A stretch of 64,000 bases of DNA from assembly GCA_004352715.1 (NCBI GenBank), contig SCFE01000103.1, positions 121,586-185,585 on the forward strand, given 5' to 3'. The DNA comes from Hofstenia miamia. Its lineage: Eukaryota > Xenacoelomorpha > Acoela. Position 1 is the stretch's first letter; the number at the start of each line of letters is the position of its first letter. A program made the translations under genes and the position numbers. Shown in pieces: positions 1 through 10,927 of the stretch. The notes under the pieces are model-generated. The model searched no databases. It saw only the letters and a program-made list of their open reading frames with translations, and was not told where the DNA came from.

Positions 1-110
1 TTGTAGGGATAAAGATACAATTGATTTTTCATTATACGGTGAACACTGCTGCGCGGAATTCCACTTGCAGCGGCGACTGCACGTACTGATGTCATGCCAT
101 GTTCATTGCT
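1..110 (-). pseudogene. Helix-turn-helix fragment of a mariner-type transposase
   Basis: Read on the minus strand this stretch encodes a short open segment containing RAVAAASGIPRSSVHRIM followed by LYLYPY. That is the layout of the N-terminal helix-turn-helix of IS630/Tc1/mariner-like transposases: a variable helix, then a recognition helix of the type GIxxSSVHRI, then a hydrophobic LxLYPY tail. This domain normally binds the terminal inverted repeats of the element. Only the DNA-binding piece is visible. The catalytic part would lie to the left, outside the window, and upstream on the minus strand I see no start. The mariner fragment at 3516-3946 is on the same strand but lies on the wrong side to be its C-terminus, so these are separate insertions. 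The family call rests on motif shape only. Confidence 0.5.
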
Positions 111-771
111 CGACTTTACTTAATATCACATTCTATCTGGTACTGTCAATTTTAATTTACAGAAATAGAAATTTCTTAAGATTTTTAATGTTCTAAAGTT
201 AATGATTCAATTCAACAACACAAAAATGTCTGCCAATTTACAATTTAAATATTATTATTTTATAAAACAGAATTACCATTTATTTTGCTAAAAAAATTCG
301 TTAGAATCATCAGGAAGGCTTTTTCAAAATTTTAACATAATAGATTGTATATAATTTCCTAAATATTGCCGTAATCAAACATTTATTTGAAGAATAATTG
401 CTGTTTATATTTACAATTATTTATTGAGTTGCAAATTTGTCTAATGGGCCAACTATTATGATTACTTTCATTCGCTTAGATGACGCATTTGTTTATTACA
501 AAATAAATATTTTTAATAATAATAAATTAATAATACTAATAATTTATTTTTTAACTTTGTACTATACAAAAAAGTATAAAAACAGTTATTAAGGTTTAAA
601 GTAAATTGTTCTCTAAAATTCCACTTAGTTGCAAATTGATATTACATAGTTAGAGACTTTATTATTTGAATATCAAAATAAGTTCTTTTCTTTGGTGATA
701 ATTCAAATTTAATTTTTTTCTCAAATTCTTTAAAATTAGATTCGTCTTTAATTTCAGGTGATAATTTTTTC
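111..771. other. AT-rich stretch without recognisable gene
   Basis: Very AT-rich sequence with frequent stops in all frames. No motif, repeat end or RNA gene was recognised. Confidence 0.5.
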
Positions 772-894
772 CAGACTTCTCAACGAGCCGAAATTTCCAA
801 GCTCGGCTCGCCTAAGTTTTCTGTAAGTTCGGCTCAGCTCGGCTCGCCACANCTGTACTCGGCTCGTTAGAAGCTCGGCTCGTTGACAAGTCTG
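772..894. repeat. Small inverted-repeat element rich in CGGCTCG
   Basis: A 123-bp GC-rich island in AT-rich surroundings. The left end CAGACTTCTCAACGAGCCGA and the right end, read in reverse complement, CAGACTTGTCAACGAGCCGA differ at one position, giving a terminal inverted repeat of about 20 bp. The inside holds several copies of CTCGGCTCG. This looks like a foldback or MITE-type element. No target duplication was identified, and one base (852) is undetermined. Confidence 0.55.
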
Positions 895-1430
895 ATTTGT
901 TCATTAGATCTATACAGTAATTGATAAAACAGTTCTTCATGATTCTTTTTCTAAACTTAAATATTCTATAGCAATTAGTTCTAACATGGAGTTTGATCTA
1001 ATTTTGAAAATATTTGTAGTGATTTTGATTTTTGTAGATAGTCTAAATAAAAAAAGATTGTAAATTCTTCTCATATTTTTTATTGTTTTTTTCACATATG
1101 ACAGCTAAACTCCAATTCAACATTCTTTCTAACTTATTTTTTGATCGCTTAGATCAGTTTGTCAACAAACATGGTGAATATATATACTGAGACAGTATAT
1201 ACCATTTTAATTTAATTATTTTCCATTTAATTGATATAAAGCTTTGTAACTTACAGATTTTTTTGATACCTTGTCCATTTTTTTCATTATTTTGTTATTA
1301 TGTTCTTTAAATATCAATTTACTATCAACAATAATACCTAGGTATACAATGTCATTTTCTTCGAATAATTTTGAATATAGAAGTAAGCACATAACAGATA
1401 TGATTAATCAAATACGAAGAATAAATTATT

Positions 1431-1753
1431 TAAAAGAAAATGTAAGATTTGTTTATGCAACGAGAAGCTTAGTCAAAACCTAGAATGACAAAGATATCCG
1501 ATAAGTCCAATGTTATCTATAAAATCAATCGCACCTGTGGTGAGGACTACATTGGATATAGACAACTAAGCCGAAAAATAAAAGAACACGAAACAAAGTC
1601 AACAATATCAAAACACCTAAGAAAATTTTAAGATCAACAATTCCTAAAAATTTAAAAGTAATCGAAAGTATATGTGAAAGATCAATGCAATCAAGTCTTA
1701 ACACCAAAGATGATTACATCCACCAGCACAAATTACCTCTAATCAACGCTTAA
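1431..1753 (+). pseudogene. Penelope-like element: GIY-YIG endonuclease remnant
   Basis: From 1509 the plus strand reads NVIYKINRTCGEDYIG and then RKIKEH, which is the GIY-YIG nuclease core as found at the C-terminus of Penelope-like retroelements: a (G/V)IYxI strand, a CxxC-type spacer reduced here to one cysteine, YIG at 1548-1556, and the conserved arginine in RxIKEH. Farther on the same strand LPLINA ends at a TAA (1751-1753), typical of the domain end. The upstream segment with RFVYATRSLVKT (about 1443-1480) looks like the RT-to-endonuclease linker in a shifted frame. An in-frame TAA after HLRKF and frame shifts show that it is dead. The nuclease normally nicks target DNA for integration. 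No RT core was recognised upstream. Confidence 0.6.
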
Positions 1754-1799
1754 TTGCATAATAATATCTTTTAATTAAATAATGCACATTTAGAGGAAA

Positions 1800-2460
1800 A
1801 ATTTTGTAAATTGACGATGCTCAAGTTGAGCGAAATACATCTCTTTTAGTGTAATTTCTTTTTTAAATTGTAGGCTTAGTTTCTCATCATTTGATTTGTT
1901 TAGGACCATGAACATTGTTTTTTCAGTATTTAACTCTTACAAAATATAAGATAGCTTTATCTAATGCATTGTGTAAATCTTCATATTTGGTTGTATATAA
2001 TAAATTATCATCAGCATACTGTATGCATTATATTTTATTATCAAATTTGATGTCATTTACATGTTAAATAACAGGGGTCTTAAGACTGAACCTTGTCTAC
2101 ATAATATTGGCATTGCTTGCTTTAAAAACCATGATGGTATTTTCGATGAGCCTTGTGATTTATTAACGCTTAAGTTTTGTGATATTTTATTAAACTGATG
2201 TAAAGCTGTGAAGCAAAATTTAAATTGTTCTTTTTACAGTAAAGTATTGTGAATCTGCCTTTCATTTATAGAGACATTACTATGTTTGATATCAGTATAA
2301 TATCCTAGATTTATGAATTTTTCATTAAGTATATTAGCTATCTTTTGTTGATCATATATGATTATATTTTTATCCTTTAATGATGTGATCTCTGAAGAAT
2401 TATTATTGTTGAAAAATTTCGATATAAATCTTAGTTTTTGTGTTATGCTTTATTTTCAAA
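1800..2460 (-). pseudogene. Non-LTR (LINE) reverse transcriptase remnant
   Basis: The minus strand contains the ordered motifs of a jockey/CR1-type reverse transcriptase. A segment reading FINLGYYTDI comes first (about 2290-2330), then QGSVLRPLLFNM (the usual QGS-LGPLLF block, near 2060-2100), then YADD at about 2000-2015, which is the catalytic metal-binding motif, then LNTEKTMFMVLNK (LNxxKT block, near 1910-1945). These blocks are in changing frames and separated by stops, so the copy is a fossil. No endonuclease, ORF1 or 3' tail was found, so its ends are approximate. Confidence 0.6.
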
Positions 2461-3515
2461 TGGGATTTCATGGAACCACTGAACTATGCAGGGATTTTAT
2501 GAATTTAATGGGAAATCTGCATTAATTTATGCTATTTGACTAATCCATTAGGCGAAATTAAATCGATTTCATTTAGCATTTAGGATGAAGTGATGAACGT
2601 TTGATTTACATTAATAAATTCAATGTCTTCTGAATATGACATATATACTAAAATAATGAAAAAAACTAAAAATCCTGTAAAAGCTTACGCACCCAGGTTG
2701 AAAAATAATACTTCTGCAATAAAAATTATGAGAAAATGAGTGTAATGCATTTGGCAGTTTTAAAAAGTCACAAATTTCACACGCGTTTAATACATTTTTG
2801 TTTACATTGAATACATAAATTGGATGTTTTGAATTGACAATTTCATTATTGATGTCGACATTACAGTCAACACTGGGACATCAATCACGATTACCAAGAG
2901 GAAATTATTATATTTTAGAGATTCAGCAAGCTGTCTAGAAACCATTTGTCATTTTCTTTTCTCACATAGAAGAAAATATTCTCATATGCAAAATAAGGAA
3001 AATTCCATTACAGAGTAGCTTCAAAACTGCTTATGTTTAAGTTTTGTGAATCAGCTTTGTAAGAAATTTCCATGTAGAGCAGCTTTCATTATGCTCAACT
3101 TTCTTGTTTTCTAAGCGTTGCCTGCATATCCAAGAGAAAACTATGCATTTTTGAATTCTATTTTTTCAATGCTTTCCCAAATCTCAAAGTTCAATGTGCG
3201 CAAATAAATTTGAAAAAGGAAGCTAAAAAATTAACAATTCATTAATTATATAATCAAACAGTTGGATACTGGATCTGACAAATTATTTTCTAATTTACTT
3301 TAAATTAGTTAATATATAATTGATAAAATTAATATGAAGATATTTTTGCATGCTTTATGTTATCAGATTGAGGAAATCAATGAGCTGTATAAGTACAAAT
3401 GGTAATCCATTTGTTCGAATATAACTAGTACATACCACTCTTTCAGTGTTCGGGAATAACTGGTACATAAGATCGGAAAATGAAAGAAATCAATTATTAA
3501 TTATGTTTAATGAAA
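2461..3515. other. Stretch without recognisable gene
   Basis: AT-rich DNA. I find no open frame with recognisable motifs, no RNA gene and no clear repeat ends. Confidence 0.45.
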
Positions 3516-3946
3516 TCAATTATAAATGATGTTTAATGCATTTTGAGCCATATTAAGAACAGCAGATGAGCATTCTAAGATCATAGGAAGTGTTCCATTT
3601 CTTCTCATTTTGGATTTTTGCATATGAGGGAGTTTATAATCGTTATTGCTCTCATTTTTCATGGCCTTCAGAACACTGTGCTGTAGCATGAGGAAGCAAT
3701 CATCTAACTTCTTCCAGCTAAGATCTTGGAAAGACTTCTTCCTGCACTCAACCAAGCTTTCAATGGACGTGATATTGGTTTGATGCTGAAGTAACTGAAT
3801 CGAATTGAAATACCCAAGGTCCAAGATATTAGAATCATGGCTGTTGTGGTGCTGCTTGACTCGTCTAATTTTCCACTCATTGCTGATACATGCTGCAGAA
3901 TGGTTTCATCGTTTGCTGCGGAATGAGGCTTTGCATTATCATCCAC
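3516..3946 (-). pseudogene. Mariner/IS630-type transposase, C-terminal half, frameshifted
   Basis: Minus-strand reading starts with HVDDNAKPHSA, the second catalytic aspartate block (DNAxPH). After a frame change near 3830 it continues with SNILDLGYFNSIQLLQ, the third catalytic aspartate region, and then YKLPHMQKSK and NGTLP. This (N/S)PDxNxLDLGFF...LPH...G.LP arrangement is known from a mariner-like family found in plants and invertebrates. The part upstream of the DNAxPH block is missing: homology stops at 3960, where the sequence matches a sequencing adapter. Between the two blocks the reading frame changes, so the gene is either decayed or misassembled. The product would cut and paste its element by a DDD/DDE mechanism in the nucleus. 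Confidence 0.65.
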
Positions 3947-3960
3947 ATGTAGTATTAATT

Positions 3961-3977
3961 CTGTCTCTTATACACAT
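3961..3977. other. Perfect 17-bp match to the Tn5/Nextera mosaic end
   Basis: CTGTCTCTTATACACAT is identical to 17 of the 19 bases of the Tn5 mosaic end used in transposase-based sequencing libraries (the other strand reads ATGTGTATAAGAGACAG). A chance match of this length in 64 kb is very unlikely. It lies exactly where the transposase homology of 3516-3946 is cut off, so the best reading is residual library adapter at a chimeric join. Confidence 0.75.
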
Positions 3978-4493
3978 ACTTGTGATAAATTATAAATATA
4001 TCACAATTTGCTATTGGTATTTTTTCTCTTAATTAATAATTTTTTCATTATTGTTGCATCAACTGAATTAGTGTTAGTGTATTAGTATAATACAAGTAAC
4101 ATCTATAGTTCGAGGCGTAATCAACAACTGTTTGCAAGCACTGACCGAGAATCATGTAAAGAAAAATGCATAATTGAATTAACAAATGAGTAATACCACT
4201 GATCAGCTGGGAGATAGTACACCTAAGCTTTGAGCACATGAATAGTAAATTAAGCAATTGTAATTTGAGAGAGTTTAGCTTAAACAGAATTTGGTTTTCA
4301 CTTGTGCCGAGTCTAAAAGCCATTGAATTAAAGTAAAAAAAATGTACAGAATGAATGCATTCAATTCAGCATGCTGCATAGTGTTGTGAATGTCTGCTGC
4401 TTGTAGTTGATACAGATTCAGATGAGATTGGTTGTAGTATTCTCCTTTTAATGGCTATTTTAGATAAGATTTTGAAGTCAATTGTGATTCCAC

Positions 4494-4603
4494 TCAAATA
4501 CACTGTGGGGGGGCTGAGAATAACCTGCAACTAGAGATATCAGATGTTGAGTCAAATACACTGTGGGAGGCTGAGAATAACCTGCAACTAGAGATATCAG
4601 ATG
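4494..4603 (+). repeat. 58-bp tandem duplication next to a gap
   Basis: TCAAATACACTGTGGG with its following 40 bases occurs twice (4494-4551 and 4552-4603), the second copy ending at the N run. Such a duplicated edge is common where an assembler failed to merge overlapping ends. Confidence 0.7.
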
Positions 4604-5603
4604 NNNNNNNNNNNNNNNNNNNNNNNNNNNNNNNNNNNNNNNNNNNNNNNNNNNNNNNNNNNNNNNNNNNNNNNNNNNNNNNNNNNNNNNNNNNNNNNNN
4701 NNNNNNNNNNNNNNNNNNNNNNNNNNNNNNNNNNNNNNNNNNNNNNNNNNNNNNNNNNNNNNNNNNNNNNNNNNNNNNNNNNNNNNNNNNNNNNNNNNNN
4801 NNNNNNNNNNNNNNNNNNNNNNNNNNNNNNNNNNNNNNNNNNNNNNNNNNNNNNNNNNNNNNNNNNNNNNNNNNNNNNNNNNNNNNNNNNNNNNNNNNNN
4901 NNNNNNNNNNNNNNNNNNNNNNNNNNNNNNNNNNNNNNNNNNNNNNNNNNNNNNNNNNNNNNNNNNNNNNNNNNNNNNNNNNNNNNNNNNNNNNNNNNNN
5001 NNNNNNNNNNNNNNNNNNNNNNNNNNNNNNNNNNNNNNNNNNNNNNNNNNNNNNNNNNNNNNNNNNNNNNNNNNNNNNNNNNNNNNNNNNNNNNNNNNNN
5101 NNNNNNNNNNNNNNNNNNNNNNNNNNNNNNNNNNNNNNNNNNNNNNNNNNNNNNNNNNNNNNNNNNNNNNNNNNNNNNNNNNNNNNNNNNNNNNNNNNNN
5201 NNNNNNNNNNNNNNNNNNNNNNNNNNNNNNNNNNNNNNNNNNNNNNNNNNNNNNNNNNNNNNNNNNNNNNNNNNNNNNNNNNNNNNNNNNNNNNNNNNNN
5301 NNNNNNNNNNNNNNNNNNNNNNNNNNNNNNNNNNNNNNNNNNNNNNNNNNNNNNNNNNNNNNNNNNNNNNNNNNNNNNNNNNNNNNNNNNNNNNNNNNNN
5401 NNNNNNNNNNNNNNNNNNNNNNNNNNNNNNNNNNNNNNNNNNNNNNNNNNNNNNNNNNNNNNNNNNNNNNNNNNNNNNNNNNNNNNNNNNNNNNNNNNNN
5501 NNNNNNNNNNNNNNNNNNNNNNNNNNNNNNNNNNNNNNNNNNNNNNNNNNNNNNNNNNNNNNNNNNNNNNNNNNNNNNNNNNNNNNNNNNNNNNNNNNNN
5601 NNN
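4604..5603. other. Assembly gap, exactly 1000 N
   Basis: A run of 1000 N. The round number indicates a placeholder rather than a measured length. The right edge starts in a short (TA)n tract. Confidence 0.95.
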
Positions 5604-6255
5604 TATATATATATATATACATTAAAGTATTCGGCTTAGTTCCTGTACACACAACAAAGTTTCAAAGTGAATGGGACAGTTATTATAGACAGTGGCTTCA
5701 ACTTATTTTGTTGATTGACAGGGATAATTTATAATAATAAAAACTTAATACAAGAAGCATGAAAAAACGTAAAACATACAATGTATACTATACTAGAATA
5801 TCAAAGGAAAATACAAAATCCAATTTTATGGTTTAAAATATAATTGTGTTCTTGTTTCAGTGCTGTTAATAAATAAAGCCACCAAATCATCGATTTTAAC
5901 TAAATAAAAAATGTTTTGATGTGTGCGACACACTGCAATATAATTAAACCTTCCTTGGGTCATGGTTGATCATAGCCAAGTTTTGAGACAACTTAAATCT
6001 AAACAGGAGCATTCAGCTTCACATAATGACACTAGAGTTATATGCATAAACTTCAGCAGTTTAAGCACCACTGGAAAAGTGGGTGAAAATCGGGAACAAC
6101 ATTTTGATAAGCAAATTCAAAAAGCAGCCTGCGAAAGTGAAATTAAAAAAGTTGAATCATTTATTATTTATGAAGCAAAGCTTGAAAAACGTACACAAAA
6201 TTTTCGCTTTCATGTTAACTGTAATTTTCTAGATTATAGTTGTCATATTTTCTTA
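5604..6255. other. No recognised gene; one unassigned open stretch
   Basis: An open plus-strand stretch from 5962 encodes about 100 residues of plausible composition (for example VGENREQHFDKQIQKA). It has no motif I recognise and it overlaps the minus-strand hAT-like fragment at its end. I do not call it a gene. Confidence 0.3.
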
Positions 6256-6501
6256 TTACAGTCTGTAGTATTTAAAAAAATCATCTGAGTGACAACATAT
6301 TAGCTCTTGAAAAACTATTTTTACTGTTAAAATCACACCAGATATGTTTGCAGACTTAGATTGCTGAGTTTTACTTAATTGTTCTAAAATACCAAGGGGT
6401 TTTGAAGAGATTAGTAATCCCAACATCGTTTCAGCTTTTTGAAACTTATCAAATAAACCACAAGAGATTGAAGCTGATTCCATTTGAGATAACCAAGTCA
6501 T
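6256..6501 (-). pseudogene. hAT/ZMYM1-like transposase fragment
   Basis: The minus strand encodes WLSQMESASISCGLFDKF, then KAETMLGLLISSKPLGI, then LSKTQQSKSANI. This order (a TRW-like start, a region in which a helix ends ...LGLL, then LSxxLQxKxxNI) resembles the middle part of hAT-family transposases and their DUF4371/ZMYM1-like domesticated relatives. The fragment is about 80 residues, against roughly 600-800 for a full protein. No zinc finger or catalytic RNase H-like residues are visible in it. It could derive from a dead transposon. A weak similarity to another helical protein cannot be excluded. Confidence 0.4.
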
Positions 6502-7239
6502 CTCAGACTAGGTATTGCTCCATAATTATTCATGGAAGAGTATCTGCAGATCCTTCTAATTCGGCATAATGGTTTAATTTTTGAGAGATTTTGACATTAA
6601 GAGACATTTACAGCAATCTTCTTATACAATGTTTTAAATTTTAAAGATCTACTTAAGAGTCCCGCGCAATCTCACAACTTTGAATCGCATTTTGTCCATT
6701 GAGGTTTTTTGAAATGTGCAGAACAATGAAGATATTTTGCAAATGGTTGTTTTTCATCAAGAGTAAATTTACTTTTGAATATGTATACAATGTATTATGA
6801 AAACTAGATTTTAAGCAATAGATCATATACTATTCCTTACTACTAGAAGATTTTAAGTGGGCAATACTATCTGATGTATATATTGCTGTATACAGCGCAT
6901 TCTCTTAAATTTTGAAAATAATATATATTAGAGCATTTGAGGATGAGACAGTGCTCTCCAAATGAGGACAAATATACCCCGTGCCCATGGTTACATGCTT
7001 CAATTCAAGGGCCACTGCTTATAGTAGGCCTTGTTCAATTCCAATTTACATATCATTTTAATTATTAATTAAATACTAAAAAAATTCCTAAAATATTTAC
7101 TTATTGTAGGATAAAGCATAATTATTTCAAATATTATGCCTCAAATTTACATTTGCATTTCATATTGATTTCCAGTTAGTTGGGACAATTCCACGCATCC
7201 ATTTGTTAATTGAAACACCTGCTTACTCCGATCAAAACG
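6502..7239. other. Stretch upstream of the candidate host exon
   Basis: No coding motif. Its 3' end (…CAAAACG at 7239) joins a strong splice donor, GTACGT, at 7240. The last part may therefore be a 5' untranslated exon of the gene whose coding exon starts at 7314. The start of transcription cannot be placed. Confidence 0.3.
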
Positions 7240-7313
7240 GTACGTACTGCTAACACATAGATTTCACTATGAAGTAAAAATGTTATTTCTGTGTAATTTT
7301 ACTGTATTTTAGA

Positions 7314-7416
7314 ATGCAAAACCAACCACCCGCATACAACACTGTAATCAAGACAGTTCCCCCTGTAAATACACCTCATTGCAATGTTATTTACACCAAT
7401 CAGATTCCTGTTGGCG
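7314..7416 (+). CDS. Candidate first coding exon of a host gene (partial)
   Basis: An ATG at 7314 follows a splice acceptor (ACTGTATTTTAG ending at 7312) by one base. The frame stays open for 34 codons to a donor, GTTAGT, at 7417, leaving phase 1. Upstream a 73-bp intron (7240-7312) with donor GTACGT is suggested. The peptide begins MQNQPPAYNTVIKTVPPVN and ends with IYTNQIPVG. It is rich in proline and small polar residues, like the cytosolic N-termini of small membrane proteins of the LITAF or PLAC8 kind, but nothing in it identifies a family. The next coding exon was not found. The exon-like segment at 8362-8429 would put a stop in this frame. Codon-like composition and paired splice signals make it the best host-gene candidate in the window. 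Confidence 0.4.
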
Positions 7417-8361
7417 GTTAGTTTTATAATTAAGAAACATTAATACTATTTAATTAAATGTACCTGTGTATAAGCGACAAGATAAATCTACTTAAAAGCT
7501 GAAATGTCATTTACAGATAAATGGCATTATATTTTTTGAAAATACGAAAAAAATAAATTATGTCAAAATTTCTTGTTCTATCATATCTGATAAATACATG
7601 GTATGAAGGCGTCAAGTCCAAAAAATGTGATCTAGGAAATTCTTAGTGAAATTTTTACAGCATTTTGAAACTAGAACTAAGAAAAAGGCTAGGTGACATA
7701 AGTAAAAACAATTGAGATTTGAATTAATATCAATAATATTCGGATTGACGTATTAGTTCTGAATTTAATTGTCAAAGAGCTTGCGCTACGATATAATGAT
7801 ATAATACATGTTCTTAGGTAAAAAAGATTGATAATGCATGGAATAAAAGGCTTTATTAACTCTGAATGCAAACATATAAAGAAAAAGTACCTGAAGAATG
7901 TTACATTTTTATCACTTGCGTATGATTGTGAAAAAACTAATATATTTCAATCCAATTAGCCATAAACAGTCTGGGTATTTTTAAAAAATTTTCATGAGCT
8001 AATAAAAATTGGTTTAAACTCGTAAAGCTAAAAAACTATTAAAGCTATGATCAATCTGAAATCACCACGTGATAGAGGAGAGTTGCCTCTTTCTTTTTTG
8101 CGATCTGTGACTTTGCGCACCGTACGCCTCAATGGGTTTTGATATCTTTGTAAATATCAAGAAACAGCAAAGTTGGTGACAAATTCTCAATAACGAATTT
8201 TTTCAATGAAATTAGAAATTTAACATAAACATTCATTTCACCAATATACGATACGTGCAAGATAAGTTTTAATACATAAGTGACTTCTTGCATCAACGAA
8301 TGCTCCTCAGATTGGCCGCGAAATTGCGAAAATTGGCTGATGACGTTCACTTTTCATGTAG
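7417..8361. other. Intron-like or intergenic DNA
   Basis: AT-rich, no open frame with recognisable motifs. Around 8060-8360 the composition becomes less AT-rich, and the segment at 8362-8429 follows. Confidence 0.35.
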
Positions 8362-8429
8362 ATTGAGGCAGACAATGTGCTTCAGCAACCAATTAACGAA
8401 CCTACGTGAATTCTTTGGACACTTCGGAG
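8362..8429 (+). other. Exon-like segment with strong splice donor (non-coding?)
   Basis: An acceptor-like CTTTTCATGTAG ends at 8361 and a consensus donor GAG|GTGAGT lies at 8427-8435, enclosing 68 bp. Joined to the exon at 7314-7416 it would give an immediate stop, so it is either an untranslated exon of another transcript or a chance pairing. Confidence 0.2.
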
Positions 8430-9939
8430 GTGAGTGACACTGACAATAAAAGAAATAGAATTGATAGTGTATCTAATGAATGAAATTCTGACCCGATTTT
8501 CACGAATTGGCCCATTTATCTGAAAGTGACACTGAAATTTATCATGTAATGTAAACACTCAAGTCTCCTTAGAGAGGTCTATTACATATTATAATGCAAA
8601 ATACAGTAAGGCGCTCAGAAAAATTTCTAAATAAATTATAAATGAATTGCTTTACCACACGCGCAGGATGAACTGTCTCTACCGACATACTGAAGTTATG
8701 AAAATAATTCTTTCATAAACCATTTTTTTCGGATTTCATGTTAATAATGCTAAGCTACAAATTCGCACATAGTTGTTCAAAAGAGAGTAGAAACAGATCA
8801 GCGCACACAAGCTGCGAGTGGACCCAGTCCACCTTGCTGTTGGTTGGGCTGGTCTGAAAAAAGATGTTAAAGATGTTTTTCCATGCACTTCTTTATTTTT
8901 CTAGTTTTCTGTTCTTGTTTTTGTCAGCACACAGATTGTTTGACCTAAAGTGTCTAATAGAGCTGGAAGCTTATAGGTTAGTGCTTTTGGTTGCGGCATG
9001 TCTCATTTTTATCATTATGCATTACATCATTACATTAGAATAACAACATGTATTTGGGCTTACTCTAAAATTCCCTTCTCTGTTGAATAGCTAGAGCCAA
9101 TAATACAGTTTGAAATTATGTGTAACATTAATGTTATTTCATTCTAGTAAAAGCAGTTTAGACTTTCACTGCTGCGTGGTGCAGTGGCTTCCAAATCAAC
9201 TTTTGCATGTGGGTCGACTGTGAATAATGTTGGGGAGAATTTGTAAAACTAGATGAAAGTAGCAAATAGGTCAGATATTTTGACCCACGACCCAATCCAA
9301 CCCGCAGACCAGTGACCTGTGACCCGATCCGACCCATAGTATTCCTACCCACGGGTAAGACAGTTCACTTTTGACACGATTTTAAATGAAACCTCGATTT
9401 GAAGTTAGAAACTCTAGAAAAGAACGTGAGTTTACAACAACAGGAAAATAAGAATTATATGTTTCCATTACGTTTTAGTGAAAGCATTGATGCGTCGCTA
9501 ACTTTAAGACAGCAACATGACAAAGATTAACTTGATGATATTCTAAGTCATATTAGCATAGTATAATGTTGACCATCTTGGCAGATAACAGGAAAAGAAA
9601 ACACGAGCAACTATGGTGAAACTTAAAAGAAAAATTTTTGGCCACACTTACAAACTTATAATATTCAAAGAAAGTAGTCCTATCGATAGCACTTTCACCC
9701 AAGGAGCATGCACTTAAGAAAGTCATACTACACATAGACCTAAAAACACGCAATTTGGAACTTTATCATAAAAATGTAGAAGTTACCGCCTGACTACCAC
9801 GCCCAGAACAACCCTTCGTTTTAGTGGAGATGTCCACATTATTTGAGACAAAGTCACATATCTCAGTGTTACTGTATCTAATTATAAACCGGAATCTTGG
9901 TTATGTGATGACGAATTATTGGATTTTTGATATTAAACA
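8430..9939. other. No gene recognised; tract of GGGTC-type repeats
   Basis: Mostly AT-rich. At about 9275-9360 there is a run of GACCC/GATCC-type words (for example GACCCACGACCCAATCC), the kind of simple TGGGTCGG-like tract found dispersed in many eukaryotic genomes. A shorter piece of the same type is near 12648. A plus-strand open stretch near 9710-9850 includes WLPRPEQPF-like coding but is interrupted, and I could not assign it. Confidence 0.35.
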
Positions 9940-10927
9940 CAGTGGCGGCTCGTGAATACAAAAGTTAGGCAAACAAATATTTTTTATGTAATCAAAATAG
10001 TGTAAATAAAAAACCATTAAAAATTTATTCATTTCTTTAAACAGAAAATAATCGTTCTGTAAGGCGGTGATCAAAATCCAACAGTTGGTATAATTTCAAA
10101 TATTTACAAATATTTGGTAATGCAGTAAATAAATCGTGCATTTCAAAATATTAAATAAGAATTTTGTCGATTCTTACAACTGAAGGCATTTTGATGATAG
10201 GAAACTTGAGATAAAATTTTTTTCCATATATCACATTAAAAATATCCATGTTATATTGATTGTTTGAATGAATATTGTACAAGGAATCCATGAGGTAATA
10301 AATGCGAAAAAATTATATACCAAATAGGAGCCTCGCTCAACTATATTTTTTGTTTCTGGTACTGCTTGAATGTAAAAATGTTTCTGATTGATTTAAATAA
10401 TAAATACCATGCTTACTTTTCGGTTATTGTATTGAATTAAAATTTTTTGCGTGGTTCTTTAGCCTACGTTTAGACTATGTGATCAGTCACGCGTGATCTG
10501 TCACATTTTGATAAAATCGCACATCTAACCACTGAAATATTTGCGATGTCAAGGGTTTCGTAATTTTTCTTGCTACCAATCACGTAGTCTAACTTTAGCC
10601 TTACAACGGAGATATTTCAATGTGAAGCAATGAATTGAAGAAAACGGATGTAATTTAATTGTTTGAGCGAGCGTAGGTACAGCAATAAGGCATTTGCTTG
10701 CTGTGGCGCAATCATTCAATTATTTTTAAAGCAAATCGTAATGAATTATTTCGTAATTCAAGTCATTTATTACTTGATTCTTGAATATTGTTTTAAAGCA
10801 AAACTAATAATTTATGATTTGTACATTTGTATAGATATAAATTCATGCAATTAAGAATGAAATTAATTTATTAAAAAATTATTGGGCAAGCAGTGCTTAC
10901 CTTGCTTACACGCACGAGCCGCCTATG
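9940..10927. mobile_element. hAT-like non-autonomous DNA transposon
   Basis: The left end CAGTGGCGGCTCGTG (9940-9954) is matched by the right end CACGAGCCGCCTATG (10913-10927), whose reverse complement is CATAGGCGGCTCGTG. The ends are flanked by ATTAAACA (9932-9939) and TATAAACA (10928-10935), an imperfect 8-bp target duplication. CA(G) ends with 8-bp duplications fit the hAT superfamily. No transposase is encoded in the 988 bp, so it depends on a partner in trans. A second small inverted-repeat element sits inside it (10461-10601). Confidence 0.6.
10461..10601. mobile_element. 141-bp MITE nested in the hAT-like element
   Basis: AGCCTACGTTTAGACTATGT at the left end pairs with the right end, whose reverse complement reads AGGCTAAAGTTAGACTACGT, giving an imperfect terminal inverted repeat of about 23 bp. 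The inside carries the palindromic word TCACGCGTGA and a second GATCAGTCAC/GTGATCTGTC pair. It has no coding capacity. Confidence 0.5.

Noticed and set aside
1-3946. The two mariner-type fragments as one split element
   Set aside because: Both are on the minus strand, but the N-terminal piece (1-110) lies downstream of the C-terminal piece (3516-3946), so they cannot be parts of one collinear gene.
4597-5734. Open frames across N runs (also 41729-42824, 43274-44037, 46216-47562 and 60679-61432)
   Set aside because: They consist of undetermined bases and carry no evidence of coding.
5962-6288. 108-codon plus-strand open frame
   Set aside because: Composition is protein-like, but there is no recognisable motif, no convincing splice context, and it overlaps a better-supported minus-strand hAT-like fragment.
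8362-8429. Second coding exon of the gene starting at 7314
   Set aside because: Joining it in phase gives an immediate stop codon. Only a non-coding role would remain.
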